64,000 bases of DNA from Halichoerus grypus (Eukaryota > Chordata > Mammalia > Carnivora > Phocidae), in NCBI RefSeq assembly GCF_964656455.1, contig NC_135718.1, forward strand, positions 50,311,008 to 50,375,007. The letters run 5' to 3'. This document shows, piece after piece, positions 1-10,575 of this stretch. The notes under the pieces were generated by a model. It worked only from the letters and a program-made list of their open reading frames with translations, was not told the origin of the DNA and searched no databases. Within the stretch, counting starts at the first letter, position 1. Each line of letters opens with the position of its first letter. The position numbers and the translations under genes are program-made.

Positions 1-803
1 CACGTGAGCTTCTCTGGGTCCCATAAATTCCTCTGCCCTGTATATTTCACTCAGCTGTCTAAATGAGGTTTGCTCATATAGCCACCACTGTGCAGAATCA
101 ATCATGCCCTTCTGCACAGAATGTTAATTGTGTGCCTCTCAAAAAAAAAAGGGGGGGGGGAAAGAAAGAAAGGAAAAAAAATTGGAGCACACTGCAGAGA
201 GGCCTTAGAAAAAATTCAAAACCATTTTTTTTAATTCACAGTACTTTTTAAATTGCCATGTGAAGTAAAGAGTCACAAACCTAGCACAATCCAGCTGCAA
301 TCCAGGTGCCTTTTCCAAGGCTGGGGAGAGAAATATTAAGAAACCTCTTTGCACTTCCATCAACTGTTCTGCACAACACTTGCACAGTCAGCTGCTGAGA
401 TGCCCAAATAAAGGAGCTCTGAGCACTCCAAACAAGTAGTGTCCTCGGGTAACTCCACACAAAATAGCCCATTCAAATTAACCTGGGCTACAAATCTCGG
501 TTTGTATCTGACAGGGATTGACTCATCTCAGAGGTAGAAAAGGGAAAGAAAACAACTAACAAAGAGTATTCTCCTCCTCCCTCCCCTTACACCCAAAAGC
601 AGTAAACACACGGGCTGGCTATTACCAAAGTAAATTAAGTAGATGAGTGACAGCTAAAAAAGTCTTTATCAAGTCACCATCTAAATGCCTGGGACCCAAT
701 AGACATGTCTGTTTCAGCTAATCCTCTATTTTTCATTCTACAGAGGTCACATTATTAAACTACAGATCATGAGATCATATGCTTAAAGAGCACAGAGATG
801 CTT

Positions 804-808
<5 letters not shown>
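1..808. other. Unique sequence, no gene recognised
   Basis: No repeat family or exon is recognised here. There is an A/G-rich low-complexity tract at about 139-181, with a ten-base A run followed by a ten-base G run. The short open frames on both strands lack any recognisable motif and are treated as chance. Confidence 0.6.

Positions 809-852
<44 letters not shown>
809..852. repeat. (AC)n microsatellite
   Basis: Uninterrupted AC dinucleotide tract of about 22 units. Read on the minus strand it creates a Cys/Val alternating stretch inside a spurious 86-codon open frame. Such perfect tracts are usually length-polymorphic. Confidence 0.97.
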
Positions 853-855
<3 letters not shown>

Positions 856-1395
856 TGTGCACGGAGGGCAAAGAGCTGACTCTACAGCCAGAGCCTTCAA
901 GGATCCCATTGTTTCCTAACAGACCGGATGGACACCGTGACAACCACACTGCCTTCCACCACCAATTTTGGGAACATGTGAAAAATACGGTATGCTGCTT
1001 GCTGGTATGTGGTCCAAGATGACTCATAAATCTTCCTTTATCTCCTTCGTGGTGTTAGCAGAAAAGGATGAGTTGCTTTTTTCCATCTCATTCTCCCGTC
1101 TATCTGTCTGTTAGCCGTGCCCTTGAGCAAAGATTACTGATGCCCTGCCTTTGATATATGACACATCACCCACAGCAGCTTTTCATCAAGTGAATTAACC
1201 TGGAAAAATGCAAACCCACCTGCCAGTTGCTTCCAAACTTCGCACAATTCCTTTGTGTACTTCCTCTCTAATGTGCATCAGGCAGGAAGGTAGCAAGGGC
1301 AAGCAAAAGAAATGGGGAAAATTAAGAGAATCTAAACTGGGGGCTCTGTGAAATAACTCACTTGCTTGCATAGGCTGCTTTTGCATAAAGACCTT
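853..1395. other. Unique sequence, no gene recognised
   Basis: No interspersed repeat, exon or RNA gene is recognised. Confidence 0.5.
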
Positions 1396-1420
1396 GGGGG
1401 GGGGGGGTCGGGGGAGGAGG
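1396..1420. repeat. Poly-G tract, G-quadruplex-type
   Basis: Twelve consecutive G, then tc, then five more G followed by ggagg. The run supplies four GGG blocks with short loops, so it meets the usual intramolecular G-quadruplex pattern on the plus strand. Confidence 0.8.
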
Positions 1421-1599
1421 TGTTAAATGAAGAACTCAGCTAAGCCACAGTTTAGAATGCTTTGCACCTGAGCTGGAAAATGCCATTTTCCCCCAGCCAT
1501 TTACTCTGTGTGGCTGGAATAATGACAAGAGCCTTGGCAGCCGTTGATGACATGGTTACAGAAACTATTTGGTGATTTCCAATCAATAATCTAGACGGG
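1421..1599. other. Unique sequence, possible conserved non-coding element
   Basis: Non-repetitive block without frame structure. Balanced, complex composition suggests a possible conserved element, but this is only an impression without an alignment. Confidence 0.2.
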
Positions 1600-1712
1600 C
1601 TGGGGAGGAGTGAGGAGTAGGAAGGAACAGAGAGACAGGAGAAAGAGAGAGGGAGAAAGTGAGAGGCCAAGGCAGGGAGGAGAGAAAGCTGAAGAGAAGG
1701 GAAAGCAAGCAT
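1600..1712 (+). repeat. Purine-rich (GA-rich) low-complexity tract
   Basis: Over about 110 bases the plus strand is almost entirely A and G, in irregular gag/gaa/gga words, ending near gcaagc. It is degenerate rather than a perfect microsatellite. On the minus strand it yields a spurious Ser/Leu/Pro-rich frame. Confidence 0.8.
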
Positions 1713-1947
1713 GAAATGAATCTGGATTCTTGGGCCAGCCCCTCCCGCAACTAGGGCTCTATGCAACCAGATTCATTGACAATCAGTTCCTGAAGCGTCC
1801 TAGTTATCATGAAAGAGTAAATGAACACAACACGATGGATACCTTGAAGGAACTCGGTCTACAGGCTCAAGCAGAAAGCACTGTGGAAACCATCAGTGGC
1901 ACCCCTGCATTGCTTGGCTAGAGAGAGTGGGTGTTCAGAGAGACCCC

Positions 1948-2043
1948 CTTGACCCATCCAAGGTCATACAGCTAAGCAAAGTGGGAATAAGGCTGGAAAT
2001 CAAGTTTCCAAACTCCAGGGCTCTATCCAATACAACACACTGC
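1948..2043 (-). repeat. MIR SINE fragment, antisense
   Basis: Shows the order typical of an antisense MIR: ccaaggtcatacagctaa, then a gtgggaataaggctggaa-like block, then the gctctatcc end. It is short and diverged, as expected of this ancient mammal-wide SINE. Confidence 0.7.
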
Positions 2044-3025
2044 TCCCAACCCGGCTTAGACCCCACCCCACCCCAGCCCACACCTCCCCCCTCAAAAAGC
2101 TGTTCATACTGACTTGAAATTGGATAAAACTCATTGCATGGGGGAATAAGAAAGATTTTGAAGCTGGAACAAAGGTAGACTCTGCGTCTCTTGTTTACCC
2201 AAGTAGTAAACGTTTTCCTCACACTCATCCTTGATTCTGATAATAAAGCAGTTATTCTTTTCAAGGTGACACCCACTGTGTGTGACTATATGAAGGCCTG
2301 TGATGAGATCTTCCTGTAAAATATTCTTCTAAAAAAAAAAAAAACTGAAACCCAAAGAACCCAAGCTATTAATCATAATTTTTTGCCCATATTCTAATCT
2401 TAAGGGAAAGTTACAAAGACTGTGTTTGTTTTTTTTTTTTAAGAACATTATTAAAAAAAAAAAAATCTGGGTGGTCCTGGGCTCAGTATACAGGCAGTCC
2501 AATCTCCTACACCTACATTTGTATTTCTGGCCCACACGAACAGATTTTCTGAAACGGCTCTGAAATCTTTCATTGTCAAGGAAAGATTAAATTTTATTAT
2601 CCACTATACTTCCTAAGGAAACAAAGGACATCACTGGATTTTAGAAAGACTTTTCACAAATAAAACTTGAAATAAAAGTGGTGTCTTGTAGGCATCGGTT
2701 AGTCAGAAAATTCAATTACACAAGACGCCCTGTTTCCTGAGCATTCTCGTGAAGTTTGAAAAAAAAAAAAAAGGCAATGAGAAAGGGATAATGTATGCAC
2801 ACCCATTGACTGATTAAAGCAAAAGAGATCTCAGTCCCCTTAGGGAGTCAGTTCGTTTCCTGATAGGAAGAAATGAAGCTTCCCTTCTGCCTGGTCAAAC
2901 TAACATTTGTCCATAAAATGATGCCGACCTGGCAAAGAGAGTGAGAGGAAGTGGATGAAGACATTATACTGGAATGTGTGATCAATCTGATTATGAGTGA
3001 AACTATATACAGTTGTCACCAAAAC
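2044..3025. other. Unique AT-rich sequence with homopolymer tracts
   Basis: No gene is recognised. It holds a C-rich cccca tract at about 2063-2095 and A or T runs near 2331-2344, 2430-2440, 2452-2464 and 2760-2772. A ctgggtgg...gctcag-like stretch near 2467-2487 superficially resembles a SINEC head but lacks the body. Confidence 0.5.
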
Positions 3026-3245
3026 AACAACATTTAGTAAGCGTTTACTATGTGCTGGGTATGCTAAAACTTTTACCTGTATTGTATCATTTAAAGTCCC
3101 CAACAACCCCCTCAGGCAGGTACTCACATTAGCCCCATTTCACAGATAAGGAAACTGTGTCTCGGGTAAGGTTAGTACCTTGTCCAGGCACTGCAGCTGT
3201 AAGTGGGGGAGCCAAGGTTTAATCCCGGAAGACCCGTCTCTAAAG
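3026..3245 (-). repeat. MIR SINE, antisense, near full length
   Basis: Contains tttactatgtgctgggtatg, then ccatttcacagataaggaaac, then a cttgtccaggcactgcagct-type core and a gggagccaaggtttaatccc block. This is the standard block order of a MIR read on the opposite strand. Confidence 0.85.
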
Positions 3246-3915
3246 ACTATAACATTTTACAGGGTGAACGTGACCGGTTCCTGGGCCAGCATCCGGCTCA
3301 CGTGCCTGGGCACCGCACATCTCCATTTACAGGAAAAACAGAACATGGCTCTGAAACCTGCCCAGTGAAAAAACTAACAATTCATAAGCCCTCGCGTTGT
3401 TGCTGTGCCCTATTCACCTGCCACTCTCTGTTGGGGAGATAAAACCTTGATAGCCTTGAAAAAACTATGCCAAAACCTCCAGGGATTAATTTCTTTCTCT
3501 TTAAAGCTACATTCTCGTAATGTATCTTCTCAGAATTCCCCCATTGTTTTATTGTGGTAAAATATACACACCTTAAGACTTACTACTACAACCATTTTTA
3601 AATGTGCAGTTCAGTGGGATTCAATACATTCTCATTGTTGTGCAGCCATCCCCACCATCCATTCTCAGAACTTTCTCACTGTCCCCGACAGAAACTCTGT
3701 CCCCGCTGAACAGTAACTCCCCATTCCTCCCCCACCACCACCACCAACACTTGTAGCTGCCTTGCTATTTTCTGTCTCTATGAATTTGACTATTCTAAAT
3801 ACCTCATATGAGTGGAATCATACACAATTTGTCCTTCCTTGTCTGGCTTCTTTCACTTAGTATAATGTGTTCAAGTTTCATCCATATTGAAACAAGTATC
3901 AGAATTTCTTTTCTT

Positions 3916-4312
3916 AAATGCTCAACATCACTTGGCATCGGGGAAATACAAATCAAAACCTCAGTGAGATACCACCACCTCACACCAGTCAGAATGGCTA
4001 AAATTAAAATAAGTCAGAAAACAACAGATGTTGGTGAGAATGCCAAGAAAGGGGAACCCTCCTACACTGTTGGTGGGAATGCAAACTGGTGCAGCCACTC
4101 TGGAAAACAGTATAGAGGTTCCTCAAAAAGTTGAAAATAGAGCTACCCTATGACTCAGCAATTGCACTACTGGGTATTTACCCCAAAGATACAAATGCAG
4201 TGATCTGAAGGGGCACCTGCACCCCAGTGTTTATAGCAGCAATGTCCACAATAGCCAAACTATGGAAAGAGCTCAGATGTCCATCGACAGATGAATGGAT
4301 AAAGAAGATGTG

Positions 4313-4357
<45 letters not shown>

Positions 4358-4755
4358 GGAATATTACACAGCCATCAAAAAAGAAATCTTGCCATTTGCA
4401 ACAATGCTGATGGAACTACAGGGTTTTATGCTAATCGAAATAAGTCAATCAGAGAAAGACAATTATCATATGTCAAACAAAAGAGAGGATCATAGGGGAA
4501 GAGAGGAAAAAATAAAACAAGATGAAACCAGAGAGGGAGACAAACCATAAGAGACTCTTAATCATAGGAAACAAACTGCGGGTTGCTGGAGGGGAGGGAG
4601 GTGGGGGGGATGGGGTAACTGGGTGATGAGCGTTAAGGAGGGCATGTGATGTAATGAGCAGTGGGTGTTATGTAAGACTGATGAATCACAGACACATACC
4701 CCTGAAACAAATAATACATTATATGTTAATTAATTGAATTTAAATTAGAAAACTG
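3916..4755 (+). mobile_element. Young 5'-truncated L1 (carnivore type), sense
   Basis: Carries the 3' end of ORF2 (ctacactgttggtgggaatg, attgcactactgggtattta, ccacaatagccaaactatgg, atggaatattacacagcc) followed by a carnivore-type 3' UTR (ccataagagactcttaatca, gataacgcgttaagg-like gatgagcgttaaggagggca, cccctgaaacaaataataca). A 9-bp target-site duplication, tcttttctt, is at 3907-3915 and 4756-4764. The ORF2 tail is interrupted and an internal deletion joins ORF2 to the 3' UTR near 4475, so it is not functional. It lies inside an older antisense L1. Confidence 0.9.
4316..4355. repeat. (CA)n microsatellite inside the L1
   Basis: About 20 CA units sit exactly where the L1 3' part of ORF2 normally has a short tata/caca stretch just before aatggaatatta. 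The tract therefore probably expanded from the element's own sequence. Confidence 0.95.
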
Positions 4756-5000
4756 TCTTTTCTTTTTAAGGCTGGATCATATTCCATTGGGTGTACATAT
4801 CGTATTTTGTGTATCCATTCACTGGTGGATGGTCATTTGCATTGTTTCTACCTTTTGGCTATTGTGATGAATGTTTCTATGTACATACATGTATAAGTAT
4901 CTGTCCATCTCTGTTTTGAATTCTTTTGAGTATAAGCTTAAAAGTGGAATTGCTGAATCATATGGTAATTCTACGTTTAACTTTTTGAGGACCTCTCATT

Positions 5001-7462
5001 CGATTTCCGAAAACATTTCTCTGCAGAAGGTGAGTTCCCAATGGACAAGAGCCTTATCCTAGGTACCATTGGATCCTAGGATGCAGAATAGTAAGATTTC
5101 TCACTGAATTCTCAACATCTGTGTTTATAAATGTATAAATGAATCAAATCAAATTCTAGTTCTCCAGAATGAGGGCAGGGCAGGACAGTACCTACTTACA
5201 GAATCCTTCCTCCCCACGGAACTGCCAATGTGACTCAAATGAACACTACTTTCCCACTCCCTGATTTTTCTCTATTGCAAACACACCCAAGCACATGGAT
5301 GTCTTGATGCTAAAGAACATCAAAATAATACAAGGCAAACATCAAAAGTGTTGAAAAGAAATCATTAAAGCATCAGCTGTTTCACTGATGGATCTGAGAT
5401 CTTTATCCACCAACCTCATCCTTCTATGTCCACCCCATGAGGAGTGAGGAGTGAGCAAATCAGAAAAGATTTCTTTAAACTTTGCCCTTACTGTATTTTC
5501 TATGATAAAATATGAGGCCAGGGGCCAGGGAGGGTTTGCTTCCACCACTGTACAAATATCAATACCTCTTTTAGTTCATTGATATATCAAGAAGGTATTT
5601 TTCAACACATTGAATTCAATTTCAAAAAAGAATGAGCCGATGCAGTCAAACACACATGACCAAAATCCACAGTGGCCTTCCCTGGCTGCCCTTTCCAGCC
5701 ATTCTCTCTCCCAGCTTGGGGGTGCAGGAATCCATTACTCAGCTAATTGGCAGGCCTGACTTCAGAAGGGGAAACTCCAGCCAGTTGTCTGGGCATTTCA
5801 TGACTTAAGTGCACACTGACTTGAACGATATTAATGAGGCTCCAAATTTTAACTACTGATGGCTTTCAGTAGGAATTTACATTTCTGTCCTCCCGGGGCC
5901 CACAAATCACTAAATTCTCACCTGTGGTGAAGACAGCCACGAGGGGGAATTGGTTTCAAAGATGGAAAGCAGTGATAATATATGCACTGCACCTTCCTAT
6001 GAGCAAATACACATAATTGTCTTTTCCCCCCTTTTTCTACATTAAATTTTCAACTCTTTACTACATCTTTTAATGAAAGCAGTGACTGAAAAATATAAAC
6101 ATGGATACATAATTCCCAATGAATTGGTCTAAGTGTAACTTGTAAAAACTGGATTAATGGTACAAAGCATGTACTTTATAAAAATAGCCTGTAGAAAAAA
6201 GCATTAAGCAATTACAACTCCAGCTCTGAAGGCTCCAATATTATAGGGTAATATTTCCTTAATGTTAGACTTCATTAACCCTAAGATAATCTCTCATAAA
6301 TTTTGCTGATTTTTAAAGAGAAAAAAATAAATTATGTTTATTAAACTACTGAATATGTTTATGAAAACAAGACATAATCTAGTGCCATAAACTTCTTGTC
6401 TTTATCTGAATGATCAAGGAGCTCATAAATAAAATATCACATAACAAAGTGAGTGTTAAAATTCATTACTGTAATAGCTATGTTCATGATCTATTTCATT
6501 AACACTCCTCCTCTCCTTGGATAAATGGGCTTCTTAGCCTACGAGAGGAAAGCCATTTACAAGACAAAATACTAAGCCGCTTTTTCTCATTTTCCCTTAT
6601 CTCTTCTATTCCTAACTTTCTAAATTAATTCTTCTCTTAAATCTTATTGTTCCTTCCAGTGCAACTCACAGCACATTAGAGAGAGTACAGAGAAATAGCA
6701 GCAAAGAAATGGGTCTATAGAGTATAAGTTAATTAGGGATCTAAGTGACTGGTGATGAGATTTGATGACATGAAGCCCCAAAGTGAATTTAGAAGCTTAT
6801 CTTCTTAAAATATTTGAGAATGAAACACAAATAATAGAACTGCAAGAAATATTCCGTATATCAAGCAATCTACGTGAGCTTAATAACTAAACTCCATTTC
6901 CTGTTTAACCATATATTGCAGCAGCATCAACTGTTTCCACATACAGAATTTTCTAACCTTTATCTTCAGTGATTTTGCAGGTGATTTTATTTTTATAGAT
7001 GTGTGTGCACAAAAACAGTCAGAGAGAAAGGTGAATGCTTTCCTAGGAGTTACCAAAAACAGATAGATGTGTATATACGGGACTCTAAACCCACCAGTGA
7101 AATGTACCAACTCAAATCACCAAGTGGGTTTCCTAGCTAGGAAAACCAGGGCAAAGCAACAATGGTTCTGTGTCCTACCCTGACAATTTGCTTAATCTTA
7201 ATTCAACAGAGTTCTAGGATACTGTATCCTCTACCCAGATAATAAGCAGAGGATGCTGTTTATGATAATGGCAGAAATTAAAACAGAATTTTACAACCGC
7301 TGAGCTGAAAGAAGGCAAAAATCCCCACACAAATATTAAACAGTGTAAATAAAAAAGAATCCACTTATTTTTATTCCAAACTACATACCAATTTATCAGC
7401 CACTGATTCCGTGTAAAGCCCACACTCATGAAACTCTACATGTAGGGTGATAATGAAAGTAA
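5001..7462. other. Repeat-poor AT-rich region, no gene recognised
   Basis: I recognise no interspersed repeat in about 2.4 kb. The block 5690-6500 is rich in TAAT/ATTA words and of complex composition, the kind of texture seen in conserved non-coding DNA. No frame looks coding. Confidence 0.5.
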
Positions 7463-7830
7463 TAATTGAACTCAACAAGAGTTTATGGAGCATCTTCCCC
7501 AGTGAGCCATGAGGGGCAGATGAAGAAGGACACAGTGCCCTCAAGAAGCTTCCGTTTTGTGGATCCAGTGTGATCAGCGACTCGGCACACTAGGAGACAA
7601 ATGGTGCCCAGGGCCGTAGCAGAGCGATCACATAGCACAGGGAGGGAGCAGTGCTGACTAGGCTCCAACCAGGGCTTTCAGGATGAGAGGACATTGAGCT
7701 GGGTCTGCAAGGACAGACAAGATTCTGACTGCCTGAGATCCCAGGTGGAAGGCATTCCATGGACATGGTCCCTTACAGCAGGCAGGAGACTGGCCATGAG
7801 AACTTAGTTTCTAATGCCACAAACATATCA
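7463..7830 (-). repeat. L2 LINE 3' fragment, antisense
   Basis: Has the antisense L2 order: a gagtttatggagcatc-like start, ccctcaagaagcttccg, then gacattgagctgggtctgca, gacaagattctgactg and ggaaggcattccatgg. It is diverged and non-coding. Confidence 0.65.
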
Positions 7831-8088
7831 AGCACCAGGAGGGAGCCCCATCTTGCCCTTGAAGAGAGGCTGGGAGCATTCACATGTGGGAGGGAACAGC
7901 AAGTCACCAGGAGTAGCACTCCTGACATTCCCACACCATTTACCCCAGAAATAACTGGTAATTCCAATGTGTGGTTCTCAAAGTCCCTCTTCCCTGGTTC
8001 ATGTGCTACACATGAACTCAACAAGAAAATTCTCTGCAAAAAGAGATCCACAAACCTAGGTCTGAGTAAAGCACTTGGCTTTAAATAA

Positions 8089-8300
8089 AAATAGCTGATG
8101 ATTACTGAGCACTTCCCACGTCTCAGGCACTGCTCTAAGTACTGTGCACACCACATTAACTTCTTTAATCCTCAAAACAACTCTAGTATTGCCTCCATTG
8201 TACACACAAAAAATGGAAGTCAAAGAGGTTAAGCGATTTGCCCAAGTTCACATAGCTAATAAGCAGCAAGGCTGGGATTTAAATGACAAGTGGGCTGACA
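8089..8300 (-). repeat. MIR SINE, antisense
   Basis: Matches the antisense MIR pattern: gattactgagcacttcc, aggcactgctctaagtac, ttaatcctcaaaacaactct, gaggttaagcgatttgccca, cacatagctaataagca and aggctgggattta. Confidence 0.88.
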
Positions 8301-8324
8301 CCAGAAACCCCCACTCCTGACAAT

Positions 8325-8735
8325 CATATGTGGCAGAGATTGCTGTGCGCTCATCAAAATCCATTTCCTCCACCTCCTGGGCACACCACTAGAATAAACG
8401 TACTGGCCTCCTTGTAGTTAGGTGTGACCATGTGACTCAGTTCTAGCCAATGGATGTGGGAAGGGACATTCACCATCTCCAAGCCCGGGGCATCAAAACC
8501 TTCCACATTCTCTCTTTTCCCCTGTGTGCTGCTGGGGTGGAAAGCATCCATAGAATTCTGAGGCCCCTTGGAATGGGGAAGAAGACATAGAAAGGAGGGG
8601 AAATGGAGTAAGACCTGGGTCCCTAAGTGACTGCGTGGAGCACAGCTCTACCCAAGTGTCAGCTGGATTTTATGTGACTGTAAAGAGAGAAACTTCTATT
8701 GTGTTAAGACCTAGAAATTTGTTTACAGTGCTTAG
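8325..8735 (+). repeat. Ancient interspersed repeat, probably LTR-type, family unsure
   Basis: The block gtgaccatgtgactcagttc followed by agccaatggatgtggga, then agacctgggtccct, gagcacagctctaccc and finally aacttctattgtgttaagac has the layout of an old mammalian ERVL/MaLR-class solo LTR, including an end of the kind that carries a polyadenylation region. I recognise the general form but not the subfamily. It has no coding content. Confidence 0.45.
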
Positions 8736-8827
8736 CCAACATGAAAATCTGCCTTCCAAATCATCCCTCTGGTCTCACCCTCTAAATGATTGCAAAAGAG
8801 GTTTCAAAGTCATCACCAAAAATGTGG

Positions 8828-9262
8828 CAGTCTAGCAAAGTGATGAAGAAAATAGTCTAGGGACACTTGGGTGGCTCAGTCGGTTAAGCGTCTGCCTTCA
8901 GCTCAGGTCATGATCTCAGGGTCCTGGGATCAAGCCCCACGTCGGGGCTCCCTGCTCAGGGGAGAGTCTGCTTCTCCCTCTCCCTCTGCACCTCCCCCTG
9001 CTTGCACGCTCTAATAAATTTAAAAAAAAAAAAAAAAAAAGACAATAGTCTAGAATCAGTTGAGCCAGAATTGTTATTCAGGTCCTCCAATTTACTAGCT
9101 ATACGATCTTGGGTGAGTTACTGTACATTTCTATGTCTCAGAGTTCCAGCTATAATACCTACCCTATAGGATTGTTGCAAGGCTTCAGGGAAAACATGCG
9201 TGTAAAGGACTTAGAACAGTGATGGGCACAAAGAAAGCATCCACTAATACTATACTCATCAT
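8828..9262 (+). repeat. MIR SINE, sense, split by a SINEC
   Basis: The left part (8828-8860, cagtctagcaaagtgatgaa) looks like a MIR 5' end. The right part (9041-9262) continues with ttgagccagaattg, tactagctatacgatcttgg, tatgtctcagagttccagct, ataggattgttgcaagg and gcgtgtaaaggacttagaac. Together they make one MIR interrupted by the SINEC at 8861-9040. Confidence 0.75.
8861..9040 (+). mobile_element. SINEC (Can-SINE), sense
   Basis: Head ggacacttgggtggctcagt, RNA polymerase III B-box-like gggatcaagcc, CT-rich body and a 20-base A tail. It is flanked by an imperfect 13-bp target-site duplication, gaaaatagtctag at 8848-8860 and gacaatagtctag at 9041-9053. It derives from tRNA-Lys and is mobilised by L1. 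It sits within a MIR. Confidence 0.95.
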
Positions 9263-9295
9263 TATTGTTAAGTCTTCCACAAAATGAACATCTGT

Positions 9296-9765
9296 ATCAG
9301 TTACGATGTTTAGCTGCACAGAACAAAGAACAAAACACTCAAATATCAAAGACCTAAATAAGACAGAAGTTTATTTCTCTGATCCCTAGTAGATGACCAA
9401 AGAGAGACAATCCAGAGCTGGTATGGCAGCTCCAAGAAGTCAGCGGGGACAGAGCCTCCTTCCAACTCTGTGCCCCTCTATCCCTAGCAGGTGGCCCTAG
9501 TCCTCATGGTCCAATATAAATGCTGGCATTCCAGCCATCACAACCAGCTCTGTGCAGTAAAATGGAAGGCAACACACAAACACACAAAAACCCTCTCCTT
9601 TTTAAGAAAACATTCTGGAAGTCATATACAATACTTTCATTTAAGCCACATGGCCACACCTAGCTGCCCGCTGCAAGGGAGGAAGGGTGACAACATGCAC
9701 AGTTAAAAACCAGTAAGTCTGTCTGTAAAAGGAAGGAGAGAACGGATGTGGGATGCAATCAGAAA
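9296..9765 (-). repeat. Ancient interspersed repeat, family unsure
   Basis: Blocks such as gacagaagtttatttctct, gctggtatggcagctccaag, cctcatggtccaatataaat, ttccagccatcacaacca and cacatggccacacctagctg recur widely in mammalian genomes in this order. I take it as an old LTR or DNA-transposon copy, probably in antisense, but cannot name the family. The 71-codon open frame in it is not a gene. Confidence 0.45.
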
Positions 9766-9838
9766 TTCTGCCCCAGCACAAGAATCAGTAAAGAAAGCAA
9801 GCTACACTCTTCCTCCAAAGATCTGATAAACTTTCAAG

Positions 9839-9860
9839 AAAAAAAAAAAAAAAAAAAAAA
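9839..9860. repeat. Poly-A tract
   Basis: A run of 22 A with no recognised element directly upstream, so the source of the tail is unclear. Confidence 0.9.
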
Positions 9861-9894
9861 CAACTCCTTTAAAAAGTAAATACCTAGTACATAC

Positions 9895-10490
9895 CCCTGC
9901 ATTTTCTACTCTTGCCTTTCCACCCTCCACCCTCCACACACAGCAGCCAGAAGGATATGTTAAAAATGTAAGCCATGCCCCCACTTAAAACCCTCCAAAG
10001 GCTTCCCACTGCAAATCGAGTTAAGGAGTATGGATTTTACTTGTAACATAAGGTCCCACCTGGTCTGGCCCTGTGCACCACTCTGACCCCCCTCATGCCA
10101 TGGCTGTCTGCTCCCCACAGCAAAGCCTGGCTGGCTTCCGTTGTTGCTTGGCTGGCGCCAAGAACATGCCAGCTTGCACCTGCCTAGAGACCTCGCGCTG
10201 CCTGTTCTCTTTCTAGCTCGCCTCTCCCTGATCTTCCTGACCGGCTGCTTCTTGTCGCTCAGACCTCAGCTGTAAACGCCGCCTTATCAGAGCCTTCCCT
10301 GACCCCCAGTCCCACCCTACCTCACACACAGCCCATCACCCTACTTTCACTCTCAGCAAAGCCCTCATCACTACTTGATATTTTTCTTGCTTATATATTT
10401 GTCTGTTTTCTGATTAGAATGCATGTTCCCGTTAGAGCAAGGTCCATCTTATTCACCGCTCAAAAAACTCCCCCAACCCCACCCACAGCA
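9895..10490 (+). repeat. L2 LINE 3' region, sense
   Basis: Long match to the L2 3' layout: cacttaaaaccctccaaagg, ggtcccacctggtctggcc, gatcttcctgaccggctg, gacctcagctgtaaacgcc, gagccttccctgacccc, then gaatgcatgttcccgttaga and a caaggtccatcttattcacc end. It is GC- and CpG-richer than its surroundings but clearly repeat-derived, with no open ORF2. Confidence 0.88.
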
Positions 10491-10509
10491 ACTCCTAATT
10501 ATCATCGAA

Positions 10510-10575
10510 GTTAACATTCACTCATCGCACTAATATTTACCGGACACCTGCTATGTGCCAGGCACAGCGACCTGG
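10510..10575 (-). repeat. L2/MIR-like 3' end fragment, antisense
   Basis: The text attcactcatcgcactaata, then tttaccggacacctgctatg and tgccaggcac is the reverse form of the shared L2/MIR-type 3' terminus. Confidence 0.55.

Larger units (their letters stand above)
3540..5000 (-). mobile_element. Old antisense L1 (L1M-type) fragment, split by a younger L1
   Basis: The flanks 3540-3915 and 4756-5000 are two halves of one antisense L1. The left half has the ttttattgtggtaaaatata start, the gtgcagttcagtggg block and the tcatatgagtggaatcat block. The right half resumes with aaggctggatcatattccat, ttggctattgtgatgaatg and agtggaattgctgaatcata. The halves join smoothly once the younger L1 at 3916-4755 is removed. 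It is non-coding and diverged. Confidence 0.85.

Noticed and set aside
2467..2487. SINEC-head-like words near an A tract
   Set aside because: The ctgggtgg and gctcag words are there but spacing is wrong and no body, box B or tail follows.
5012..5032. Splice-like ttctctgcag then gtgagt
   Set aside because: Acceptor and donor are three bases apart, and no coding frame accompanies them.
7773..8156. 127-codon minus-strand frame
   Set aside because: Overlaps L2 and MIR sequence and has no recognisable domain.
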